From Betaproteobacteria bacterium (GTDB lineage: Bacteria; Pseudomonadota; Gammaproteobacteria; Burkholderiales; SG8-41), in contig JAKFUS010000040.1 in the NCBI GenBank assembly GCA_021732605.1, forward strand, positions 1 to 64,000: 64,000 nucleotides of DNA, given 5' to 3'. Both the position numbers and the translations under genes were made by a program. The notes beneath the pieces are model-generated. The model ran no database searches and was not told the origin of the DNA. It saw nothing but the letters and a program-made list of their open reading frames with translations. Below, in pieces: positions 9,252 through 17,828 of this stretch. Each line of letters begins with the position of its first letter. Positions within the stretch are counted from its first letter, which is position 1.

Positions 9252-10442
9252 GTGCGCTACCAACTCAAGTGCGTAACGCAAGATGGTCAGATCGAACAAC
9301 TCGATCTGCAAGCTATGGACGAAACGGGGGCTCGTGATCAGGCTGCGGACATGGGCTACTCTGTTCTCACCATACAATCACGCGCAGACTTGGTGTCACT
9401 TTGTCGGCGAGAAAACAAACGATTCCCCGTTTTGCTTTTCAGTCAGGAATTGCTGGTATTACTCAATGCCGGTCTACCACTGGTCGTCGCCATCGAAACA
9501 CTCATGGAAAAAGAGAACCAATCCAATGTGCGCACCACATTAGAGCGCATTGCCGACACCCTGCGCCAAGGCCGTACCTTATCCACCGCGCTAGAACAAC
9601 ATCCCGGTACTTTCAGTGCGCTCTATATTGCTACTGTGCGAGCGAGCGAGCGAACCAGCGATCTCGGACCGGCGCTTGTCCGCTATGTGGCCTACCAGAA
9701 CCAAATCGACGCCCTTCGCAAACGACTGGTCAATGCGTCAATTTACCCCGCATTACTCATATTTGCGGGCGGAACGGTAAGCCTGTTTCTGTTGCTCTAC
9801 GTGGTACCGCGCTTCGGCAAGGTATACGAAGATCGCAGCGCTGATCTGCCTTGGGCATCGAAGATGCTGCTCTACTGGGCACAGGCTGTGGAAGGACATG
9901 CGCTGCCGATAATCAGCGTACTGGTCGCATTGGGCATGGCACTTTGGTATGTATTAAGATTGCCTGCGGTACGTGCCAGACTTGAATCGCTGCTTTGGCG
10001 CTTGCCCGTTATCGGCGAGCAAATGAAGGTGTACCAACTGGCGCGTTTCTACCGCACCATCGGCATGCTGCTGCGCGGTGGCATGCCATTGGTCGCGGCA
10101 TTGAATATGGGCGCCAGTCTGCTTCACCCAGTCATGCGAGAGCGTCTGGTGAATGCCAGTTTGGCGATCAGTGAAGGGCGGCCCGTGTCGGACTCAATGC
10201 ACGACAATGACCTGACCACACCCGTCGCACTGCGCTTGCTATCCGTTGGAGAGCAGAGCGGAAACATGGGGGAGATGATGGATAGCATTGCGCTGTTCCA
10301 TGATGAGGAAATCAGTCGCTGGGTGGATTGGTTTACCCGTCTCTTTGAACCCATACTCATGGGAATAATCGGCATTTTGATCGGCGGCATCGTCATACTG
10401 ATGTACATGCCCATTTTCGAACTCGCCGGGAGCCTGAAATGA
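9252..10442 (+). CDS. gspF: Type II secretion / pilus inner-membrane platform protein GspF-like
   Basis: 396 aa with duplicated GspF domains and TM segments; LLSVGEQSGNMGEMMDSIALFHDEE motif. GTG start. Confidence 0.9.
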   Translation: MRYQLKCVTQDGQIEQLDLQAMDETGARDQAADMGYSVLTIQSRADLVSLCRRENKRFPVLLFSQELLVLLNAGLPLVVAIETLMEKENQSNVRTTLERIADTLRQGRTLSTALEQHPGTFSALYIATVRASERTSDLGPALVRYVAYQNQIDALRKRLVNASIYPALLIFAGGTVSLFLLLYVVPRFGKVYEDRSADLPWASKMLLYWAQAVEGHALPIISVLVALGMALWYVLRLPAVRARLESLLWRLPVIGEQMKVYQLARFYRTIGMLLRGGMPLVAALNMGASLLHPVMRERLVNASLAISEGRPVSDSMHDNDLTTPVALRLLSVGEQSGNMGEMMDSIALFHDEEISRWVDWFTRLFEPILMGIIGILIGGIVILMYMPIFELAGSLK

Positions 10443-12133
10443 GTACCGTCGCGCCCGACCACATCAGCATCATTTCCGCACAGCAAGTCGCAGAAGCCCG
10501 GGCCGCTGCTGCGCGCTCCCGCGGGCGGCTGGTCGAGGCGCTTGAGACACAACTCGGACTACCCCCCGATGCATTCGTGTCAGCACTCGGCGCCACTCTG
10601 CGACTACCGGCCATGCCCATGGAGATGCTCCGCCGCGCAACCCCCATGTTCGACATTGTTCCATTCAACGAGTGTTCGCAGCGTGGGTGTGTATTGATAA
10701 GCGACGAGGACGGCAACACAATTCTCGTCACTGATGATCCGTTTAGCAGCGCATTGCAATCATGGGCGGATGAACGCATTCAATCACCTTACACTTGGGC
10801 CCTTGTACACAAGGGTGATCTCGTCGCATTTCTTGCCAGTCACGAGGAAATGCTGCGCGCGCTTGATGCCGTGCATACCTCCGATGCGCAGGTTACCGAT
10901 GACAGAGAGCGGCATGAAGATCTGTCGCTCAAGGCAATCAACGATGAAACCAGCGAAGTAGTCCGGCTGGTGCGTTCCACGTTGCGTGACGCCCTCAAGA
11001 ACGGCGCCAGCGACATTCACATGGAAACAGTTTCCAGCGGACTCACCATCAAATTCCGCATTGACGGCATTCTTTCACATGTCAAATCCATATCGGACAC
11101 CCAGCAGGCTGAACAGGCACTTTCGCGCATAAAAGTTCTCGCGGAGCTTGATGTCACGGAGCGGCGTGTACCGCAAGACGGTCGTTTCAAAGCACTTGCC
11201 CAGGGCAGAACGATCGATTTCAGGGTATCCATCATGCCGAGTATTTACGGCGAAGATGCCGTGTTACGGGTACTCGACAAACAATCGCTTTACGAGAGCA
11301 CACAACAACAACTGTCGCTTGACACCCTTGGTTTCGAACCTGCAGACATTCGCATGCTCCGTCGACTGTCGCATGAACCATACGGAATGATGCTTGTGAC
11401 TGGCCCGACCGGCAGCGGCAAGACCACGACGCTATACGCAGCGATTTCTGAGATCAATAGCGGCCAGGAAAAAATAGTCACGATCGAGGATCCGGTCGAG
11501 TATCAGTTGCCTGGTGTTCTCCAGATCCCCGTAAACGAGAAAAAGGGACTCACCTTTGCGCGCGGACTGCGCTCTATTCTGCGACATGATCCAGACAAAA
11601 TCATGATTGGCGAAATCCGTGATACAGAAACAGCAAACATTGCTGTGCAATCCGCGCTGACAGGGCATCTGGTATTCACCACGGTACATGCAAACAACGT
11701 TTTTGATGTAATTGGGCGGTTCATGCACATGAACGTCGATCTCTACGGTTTTGTATCCGCGCTGAACGCAATCCTCGCGCAGCGCCTGGTCCGTTTGATT
11801 TGCCCGCATTGCGCAGAAGATCACAAACCCGATGTTGTGGTACTGCAGGAGTCCGGAATCGCTGCCGCTGATGTCTTGAATTACCGCTTCCGAATCGGCC
11901 GTGGCTGCCGCGAATGCCGAGGCTCGGGCTTCAAAGGGCGTAAGGCCATTGCCGAACTCATGATACTCAACGACGAATTGCGCGAGCTCATCATTACCCG
12001 TGCGCCCGTCCGCCAACTCAAAGAAGCTGCACACCGTTCGGGCACCCGTTTCCTGCGCGATGCAGCGCTTGATGCGGTAAAGCTAGGCAACACCACGCTG
12101 GAGGAAATAAACCGTGTCACCTTTGTTGCGTGA
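10439..12133 (+). CDS. gspE: Secretion ATPase GspE/PilB-like
   Basis: Walker [20 protein letters not shown], RxILRHDPDKIMIGEIRD, and tetracysteine CPHC...CREC. Confidence 0.93.
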   Translation: MSTVAPDHISIISAQQVAEARAAAARSRGRLVEALETQLGLPPDAFVSALGATLRLPAMPMEMLRRATPMFDIVPFNECSQRGCVLISDEDGNTILVTDDPFSSALQSWADERIQSPYTWALVHKGDLVAFLASHEEMLRALDAVHTSDAQVTDDRERHEDLSLKAINDETSEVVRLVRSTLRDALKNGASDIHMETVSSGLTIKFRIDGILSHVKSISDTQQAEQALSRIKVLAELDVTERRVPQDGRFKALAQGRTIDFRVSIMPSIYGEDAVLRVLDKQSLYESTQQQLSLDTLGFEPADIRMLRRLSHEPYGMMLVTGPTGSGKTTTLYAAISEINSGQEKIVTIEDPVEYQLPGVLQIPVNEKKGLTFARGLRSILRHDPDKIMIGEIRDTETANIAVQSALTGHLVFTTVHANNVFDVIGRFMHMNVDLYGFVSALNAILAQRLVRLICPHCAEDHKPDVVVLQESGIAAADVLNYRFRIGRGCRECRGSGFKGRKAIAELMILNDELRELIITRAPVRQLKEAAHRSGTRFLRDAALDAVKLGNTTLEEINRVTFVA

Positions 12134-12950
12134 CCATCTGCTGATCTCTCTCGCGCCCGGCGAACTGAGCTGGGTGCGATTAAGCGGCGCACTGAAACCG
12201 AAGGCTCGCGACAAGTGTGTTGTGACGATTGAGAACGTCCACGGCGCGCGGTCTTGGGATGGCGCTGTTTCCGCACTACGCGAAGAGGCCATGAAATGGC
12301 ACAGCGATCGCCTTCTCGTTCGGATCGTATTGTCGAATCATTTTGTCCGATACACACTCGTTCCTCACAGCCAGGGCATCAACGGCGACAAAGAAGAACT
12401 AGCGCTTGCGAAATTTCATTTTTCCAAAGTTCATGGCGAAACCGTCCAAGACTGGGACATCCGACTAAGCCCCGCTTATTATTCTGGCGGGGCACGACTT
12501 GCCTGTGCAATAGACATCGCCCTCATCGAGACATTACGGCAAATTTTTCCCCGTGACCGACGGCAACAACTCGCTTCGGTGCAGCCACTACTCATGTCTG
12601 CATTTAACAGCAGTGCTTCTCTCGTTCCGGAAACAGGCGCTTGGCTGCTGACTGTCGAGCATGACCGAACGTGCGTGGCTTTGCTTTCGGGCAAAACATG
12701 GCGTGCGGTGCAAAATGTGAAAGGACAGTTTTTGGGTTCGGAGGCTTGGGTCAGCTTGGTGGAGCGTGAGCTCTGGCGCGTTGATCTCGATACCGTTCCT
12801 GACACCATATTGGTGCTTTCCCCGGAAACGCCGTCTTTGCCACACCAATCCAACGGCGCCTGGAAAATGTCAGAGATGCAACTTCGCTGGCCTGTCGGAA
12901 TGCAACCCGTCCGCGACAGCATTTATGCAACAGCAATTAGCGCGGCATGA
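12114..12950 (+). CDS. PilM/GspL cytoplasmic-domain-like protein
   Basis: Position between GspE and the PilN/PilO-like ORFs; weak similarity to actin-like PilM/GspL. ATGA overlap with the next gene. Confidence 0.45.
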   Translation: MSPLLRDHLLISLAPGELSWVRLSGALKPKARDKCVVTIENVHGARSWDGAVSALREEAMKWHSDRLLVRIVLSNHFVRYTLVPHSQGINGDKEELALAKFHFSKVHGETVQDWDIRLSPAYYSGGARLACAIDIALIETLRQIFPRDRRQQLASVQPLLMSAFNSSASLVPETGAWLLTVEHDRTCVALLSGKTWRAVQNVKGQFLGSEAWVSLVERELWRVDLDTVPDTILVLSPETPSLPHQSNGAWKMSEMQLRWPVGMQPVRDSIYATAISAA

Positions 12951-13471
12951 AACGCGATCTTCTCGAACTCGATTACGTTGCACCACCACGCCGCCCGGTG
13001 TGGCTCGGACTTTTGTTACTGGTAATCGCATTGGGAACCAGCGCCGATCTCGCACTGCGGTTTATTGATGCGCGCAGCGAACTTTTACGCACTACGGCTG
13101 CGCAGGGGCTTCTGAATACGGAGCGCCGGACGGCAAAGCCCATACCAGCGTCCCGACTTGATGAACAGGTCAAAGCTGCTGAGGCTATCGTACGCCAGCT
13201 GACCCTGCCCTGGGCATCTCTTATCGAGACACTGGAGAGCACATCGGCGACAGATGTCGCGGTGCTGCAAATCCAGCCGGAAACACAACAGGGAACAGTT
13301 CGCATCTCCGCTGAAGCACGTAATTCGGACGCCATGTGGCAGTACTTAATGAGTCTCTCTGCTACGAGCACACTAAACAACGTCCACCTGCTCAGTCATC
13401 AAGTACAACTCGATGATCCGACCAAGCCCCTGCAATTTTCCGTACAGGCCGCATTCAGGATTGCTCCATGA
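12947..13471 (+). CDS. PilN-like bitopic membrane protein
   Basis: Short cytoplasmic N-terminus, one TM (VWLGLLLLVIALGTSADLAL), coiled region and ferredoxin-like C-terminus; syntenic position. Confidence 0.5.
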   Translation: MKRDLLELDYVAPPRRPVWLGLLLLVIALGTSADLALRFIDARSELLRTTAAQGLLNTERRTAKPIPASRLDEQVKAAEAIVRQLTLPWASLIETLESTSATDVAVLQIQPETQQGTVRISAEARNSDAMWQYLMSLSATSTLNNVHLLSHQVQLDDPTKPLQFSVQAAFRIAP

Positions 13472-13998
13472 GACATTTGTATTATTTGATGCGCTGTCTG
13501 GGACCGCTCGGCGTTGCCGGACTCTCATTACTCCTGTGTTGTGCAGTGTTTTACTTCAATGCTGTCAAACCTGCCGAGTCAGAAGTCACATCTCAGCGCG
13601 ATGCCAGTCAACGCATGAAATCGCGATCGCCCTATCAACCCGTTTCAATGGATAAGCGCGAATCCGATCTTCGCAGGTTTAACAATTTATTCCCGCCGAC
13701 TGAAGACATCGCTCATGAAATGAGAAACCTTTGGGTGAATGCGGAAAAATTCGAGATTGATCTGCACCAAGGGGAATACCGCCTCGAATCTGGCGGTCCG
13801 GGGCTTGCTCGCTACCGCGTAACACTACCTATGCGTGCCTCCTATGCCCAGATTCGAAAATTCATCAATTTCATACTTAAAGAAACCCCGACCATTTCCA
13901 TAGATGGATTACGCTTTGAGCGCAAAAAAATCGGCGAAACCAGACTCGAAGCACAGCTCCGGCTTACACTCTATTTTCGCCCCTCAGTTCAGCCCTGA
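13468..13998 (+). CDS. PilO/GspM-like bitopic membrane protein
   Basis: N-terminal TM (LGVAGLSLLLCCAVFYF), periplasmic YRVTLPMRASYAQIRKFINFILKETPTISIDGLRFER typical of PilO-like folds. Confidence 0.55.
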   Translation: MRHLYYLMRCLGPLGVAGLSLLLCCAVFYFNAVKPAESEVTSQRDASQRMKSRSPYQPVSMDKRESDLRRFNNLFPPTEDIAHEMRNLWVNAEKFEIDLHQGEYRLESGGPGLARYRVTLPMRASYAQIRKFINFILKETPTISIDGLRFERKKIGETRLEAQLRLTLYFRPSVQP

Positions 13999-14060
13999 CG
14001 TTTCAACAATGCACCATCAAAAATGATCCAAATAATATTCATTGCCTCAGGGGATGCAAC

Positions 14061-16025
14061 ATGAAACTGATCAACACTCGATTGCCGATCAAAGATGCAC
14101 TGCTTTCCATCGCGGCAGCATTGATTCTCGCGGGCTGCTTGACCAACCCCACCATAAAAGAGTCACGTGATCACTTCGATTCTGGTAATGGCGAAGAGGC
14201 GCTCATGGTCTTGGAAAAAGCCTCTCGCGAGAACCCGACTAATCTCGCATATCGCTCAGAATATTTCCGTCAACGAGAGCTGGCAGTCACGCAATGGTTG
14301 GGCCAAGCAGAGACACTACGCCAAGCAGGACAACACGATCCGGCTGCAGCGATCTATCGTGTCATCCTGAAATTCGACCCTCAAAATGCGCGCGCTCAGA
14401 CTGGCATCACCGGACTGGAGGCTGACAAACGTCACCGTGTGGCGATCACAAATGCCGAGAACCTCATCAAGGAAAACAAATTTATCGAAGCACACGACAT
14501 CCTTCGTCCTATTTTTAATGAGAATCCGACGCACCGAGACGCTCGCCGGTTGCAGCGCGAGATTGATGACAAAACCCTCAAGCCCGCGATCGTCACACGT
14601 CAGATCAAGGCTACTACAACAAAACCCATTACACTTGAATTGCGCGAAGTCTCTCTACGCTCGGTATTCGACGTGATCTCCAGAACCACCGGACTAAGCT
14701 TTGTTTTCGACAAGGACTTTCGTGGCGATCAACGCACAACCATTGCTGTGCGCAACGCGACTGTAGATGAGCTTGTTGGGCTGGTGCTTTCTACCAATCA
14801 ACTCGAGCAGAAGTTCGTCAACGAGAATACGTTGATGATTTACCCTAATACGCCACAGAAGCAACGCGAATACCAGGAATTGGTGATACGGGCGTTTTAT
14901 CTTAAGAACGTAGCCGCAAAACAAACCGCAAGCATGATCCGCACGCTGGTAAAAACCCGGGACATCTTCATTGACGACGCACTTAATATGCTCGTCATCA
15001 AAGATACCCCCAACGCGATACGCATGGCGGAGAAGCTGGTTGCCGCGCACGATCTCGCAGAGCCTGAAGTCATGCTGGAAGTTGAAGTACTCGAAGTCGG
15101 CTCCAACCGGTTACTTGATTTAGGGCTGCGCTATCCGGATTCCGTCGCATGGAGCTTGGTGGGCGGGGTTACAACACCGACTGGCGGTACCATCGGCACT
15201 CCCGGCGTTTTGTCGCTTACAGAATGGCTCAATCGCAACGCTGGCTTGGTACGACTTACTGTAACCAATCCTCTGTTTTTACTGTCATTACGCCAACAAG
15301 ATGGGAGCACCAGCGTTTTGGCAAACCCGCGCATCCGTGTCAAAAACAGGGAAAAAGCCAAAATACACATCGGCGACCGCGTACCCGTCATTACCACAAC
15401 CGCCGCCGCCGCCGGCGGATTCGTATCCGAATCGGTGAGCTATCTCGATGTCGGACTCAAGCTGGAAGTCGAACCTCTCGTGCATCTGCAGGATGAAATC
15501 GGCATAAAGGTAGGTCTGGAGGTGAGCAATATCGTGCGCGAAATTCGCAGCACCAATTCCAATACCCTGACTTATCAAGTCGGCACGCGAAACGCGCAGA
15601 CCAACCTGCGGCTGAAGGACGGGGAAACGCAAATACTCGCAGGACTAATCAGCAATGAAGATCGGCGCACTGCCAATCGCGTTCCGGGAATTGGCGCACT
15701 GCCTGTGGTAGGACGTTTATTCTCGGACACGCATGAAACCCGCGGCAAAACCGAGATCGTGCTGCTGATAACGCCGCGCCTGTTAAGAACACTAGACCGC
15801 CCTGACAATCGCGTGGTCGAATTCTCAGCCGGTACCGAAGCATCATCCGGCACGCTATCCGTATCAGCAACAACCCCTGTTGCTCAACCATCATCTCCGA
15901 TTGCGGTTCCAATAGCGCCACAGCCCACACCCGCTGTTCAATCCGCTCCGGTAACAGAACGCCAGTCGCCCTCCCCAGTAAAGCCGACACTGGTGCCGTT
16001 TGGCGGGTTGCAACCCAGTCCCTGA
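14061..16025 (+). CDS. gspD: Lipidated secretin (GspD/PilQ-like) with N-terminal TPR repeats
   Basis: Lipobox LILAGC, TPR-like region, secretin N domains, and C-terminal secretin domain ending VPGIGALPVVGRLFSDTHETRGKTEIVLLITPRLLR. Confidence 0.88.
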   Translation: MKLINTRLPIKDALLSIAAALILAGCLTNPTIKESRDHFDSGNGEEALMVLEKASRENPTNLAYRSEYFRQRELAVTQWLGQAETLRQAGQHDPAAAIYRVILKFDPQNARAQTGITGLEADKRHRVAITNAENLIKENKFIEAHDILRPIFNENPTHRDARRLQREIDDKTLKPAIVTRQIKATTTKPITLELREVSLRSVFDVISRTTGLSFVFDKDFRGDQRTTIAVRNATVDELVGLVLSTNQLEQKFVNENTLMIYPNTPQKQREYQELVIRAFYLKNVAAKQTASMIRTLVKTRDIFIDDALNMLVIKDTPNAIRMAEKLVAAHDLAEPEVMLEVEVLEVGSNRLLDLGLRYPDSVAWSLVGGVTTPTGGTIGTPGVLSLTEWLNRNAGLVRLTVTNPLFLLSLRQQDGSTSVLANPRIRVKNREKAKIHIGDRVPVITTTAAAAGGFVSESVSYLDVGLKLEVEPLVHLQDEIGIKVGLEVSNIVREIRSTNSNTLTYQVGTRNAQTNLRLKDGETQILAGLISNEDRRTANRVPGIGALPVVGRLFSDTHETRGKTEIVLLITPRLLRTLDRPDNRVVEFSAGTEASSGTLSVSATTPVAQPSSPIAVPIAPQPTPAVQSAPVTERQSPSPVKPTLVPFGGLQPSP

Positions 16026-16040
16026 TCCACAGCTTAGCCT

Positions 16041-16520
16041 GTGAAACATCGTTCCGCATCTGGCTTCACGCTAATCGAACTCGTAATTACGGTGGCGATC
16101 ATTGCCATACTCGCCTCCATCGCGATGCCCCTGAACGAACTAACTGTCCAGCGCGGCAAGGAGCAAGACTTGCGGCGAGCACTGCGTGAATTACGGGATG
16201 GTATTGATGCCTACAAACAAGCCTCCGACGAGGGTCGAATTCTTAAGAGAGTCGGCGAATCTGGTTACCCGAAACGCCTCGAAGATCTGATTGACGGTAT
16301 AGATGATCAGAAAAACCCAAAGAAAGAAAAAATCTATTTTCTGCGCCGCATCCCGCGCGACCCCTTGGACAACGACATCAACAAAACTGCTGTGGACACA
16401 TGGGGCAAGCGCAGTTACTCAAGCCCTCCCGATGACCCCAGAGACGGCGATGATGTATTCGACATATACACCCTTGCCGCCGGCAAAGGCATCAACGGAC
16501 GGCCTTATCGGGAGTGGTAA
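16041..16520 (+). CDS. Pseudopilin
   Basis: Type III signal SG/FTLIELVITVAIIAILASIAMP. Confidence 0.85.
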   Translation: MKHRSASGFTLIELVITVAIIAILASIAMPLNELTVQRGKEQDLRRALRELRDGIDAYKQASDEGRILKRVGESGYPKRLEDLIDGIDDQKNPKKEKIYFLRRIPRDPLDNDINKTAVDTWGKRSYSSPPDDPRDGDDVFDIYTLAAGKGINGRPYREW

Positions 16521-16897
16521 TGCGCATTCATTCAAACGCATTTACATTAATCGAGCTCATCGTTGTGCTCGCCATTGTTGCGTTGTTGCTTACCCTGGCA
16601 CTGCCGAGATATTTTTCCAGCATTGATCGCTCCAAAGAGGCCGTGCTCAAGGAAAATCTCTACCAAGTCCGCGATGCAATCAACAAATACTACGCTGACA
16701 AAGGCAAGTATCCGGAGTCTCTCGAAGCGCTTACCAGTGACAAATACCTGAGAAAATTACCAATAGACCCTGTCACAGAGAGTACCGCAACGTGGATTAT
16801 CGTGCCCCCGGAAGATACCCAAAAAGGCGGTGTCTACGATGTTAAAAGCGGCGCTCAGGGCAAAGCTGTGGACGGCACTGCCTTCACCGAGTGGTAA
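16514..16897 (+). CDS. Pseudopilin (GspG-like) with Ala at the -1 cleavage position
   Basis: NA/FTLIELIVVLAIVALLLTLALPRYFSS. Confidence 0.85.
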   Translation: MVMRIHSNAFTLIELIVVLAIVALLLTLALPRYFSSIDRSKEAVLKENLYQVRDAINKYYADKGKYPESLEALTSDKYLRKLPIDPVTESTATWIIVPPEDTQKGGVYDVKSGAQGKAVDGTAFTEW

Positions 16898-17445
16898 TCA
16901 AACGCATCATGACACGCCTGCTAAAACATCATGACTCGCCGCATACAGCGCCTTCGGCCCAATATGGGTTTACCTATCTCACGGTTATTTTTATATTGGC
17001 AATACTGACTGGCGGTCACGCGCTCATCGGAGAAGTCTGGCACACCACATCCCTGCAAGAAAAAGAAGCGGAACTCCTGTTTGTGGGTAACCAGTACCGT
17101 AAAGCTATTGAACGCTATTACCTCGGCGGACCTCGTCAGTTCCCGCGGACCATCAACGACCTGCTGAAAGACCCTCGCACGCCGACTACCGAACGCTACC
17201 TGCGCCAAACCTATGCCGACCCTGTCACTGGAAAAACAGAGTGGGGCATCGTCAAAGCGCCAGACGGCAGCATCATTGGTGTATATAGCCTGTCCGAACG
17301 CAAGCCGCTTAAATCTGCAAACTTCCGATTACAGGACAAAAGCTTTGAGAAATCTGAAAAGTATTCCGACTGGAAGTTTATATACTCGCCCGTTCAATTG
17401 ACCATCAACCCCACACCCGCCGCAAAACCTCTTGGTGGACCCTGA
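16891..17445 (+). CDS. Pseudopilin-like protein lacking Glu+5
   Basis: YG/FTYLTVIFILAILTGGHALIGEVWHTTSLQEKEAELLFVGNQYRKAIERYY; overlaps the previous pseudopilin gene. Confidence 0.75.
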   Translation: MVIKRIMTRLLKHHDSPHTAPSAQYGFTYLTVIFILAILTGGHALIGEVWHTTSLQEKEAELLFVGNQYRKAIERYYLGGPRQFPRTINDLLKDPRTPTTERYLRQTYADPVTGKTEWGIVKAPDGSIIGVYSLSERKPLKSANFRLQDKSFEKSEKYSDWKFIYSPVQLTINPTPAAKPLGGP

Positions 17446-17456
17446 TCGAGACAACC

Positions 17457-17675
17457 ATGCGCACTAAATTCTCGCGATACACACAACAGAGAGCTCTGTC
17501 GATACTCTCCACAATGATAATTGTCGTGCGTCTTCAGGCCGGCGCACAAGCTACCAAGCTGCAGAATGCCCAATCACGTTGGCCGTTATGACTAGAATCA
17601 ATACCAAAAGAAGGCATCGTCGCGCCTGCATTGTCGTTGCCGAAAGATGCCCTGCTTTCCGCTGATAAATCGTGA
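17457..17675 (+). pseudogene. Short ORF with signal-peptide-like start, interrupted by an in-frame TGA (17589-17591)
   Basis: Frame reads MRTKFSRYTQQRALSILSTMIIVVRLQAGAQATKLQNAQSRWPL*LESIPKEGIVAPALSLPKDALLSADKS*. Confidence 0.35.
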
Positions 17676-17711
17676 CTGGAACGCTGAGGAAAATTCCCTC
17701 TCGCTATTGTG

Positions 17712-17734
17712 TGGTTCGATCCCAATACCGCCCA
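17712..17734 (+). repeat. Direct repeat copy 2 (tRNA-Val 3' fragment), candidate attR core
   Basis: TGGTTCGATCCCAATACCGCCCA, 22/23 identical to 1305-1327; no tRNA body upstream. Confidence 0.75.
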
Positions 17735-17828
17735 TCAATCTTTTCTCCTGACGCACACTCAAAACCTCCGGAATCACAGCCGGCCGAATCACAGCGATAT
17801 ACTCGCGTCTCAACAGGCAAACAACACC

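Noticed and set aside
1331-17711. Integrase, transposase or toxin-antitoxin gene in the island
   Set aside because: Looked for tyrosine/serine recombinase and transposase motifs among the listed ORFs and saw none; island mobility is therefore unproven.
17712-17734. Second tRNA-Val gene
   Set aside because: Only the T-arm and acceptor 3' portion is present; no D-arm or anticodon arm upstream. Kept as an att-like repeat instead.
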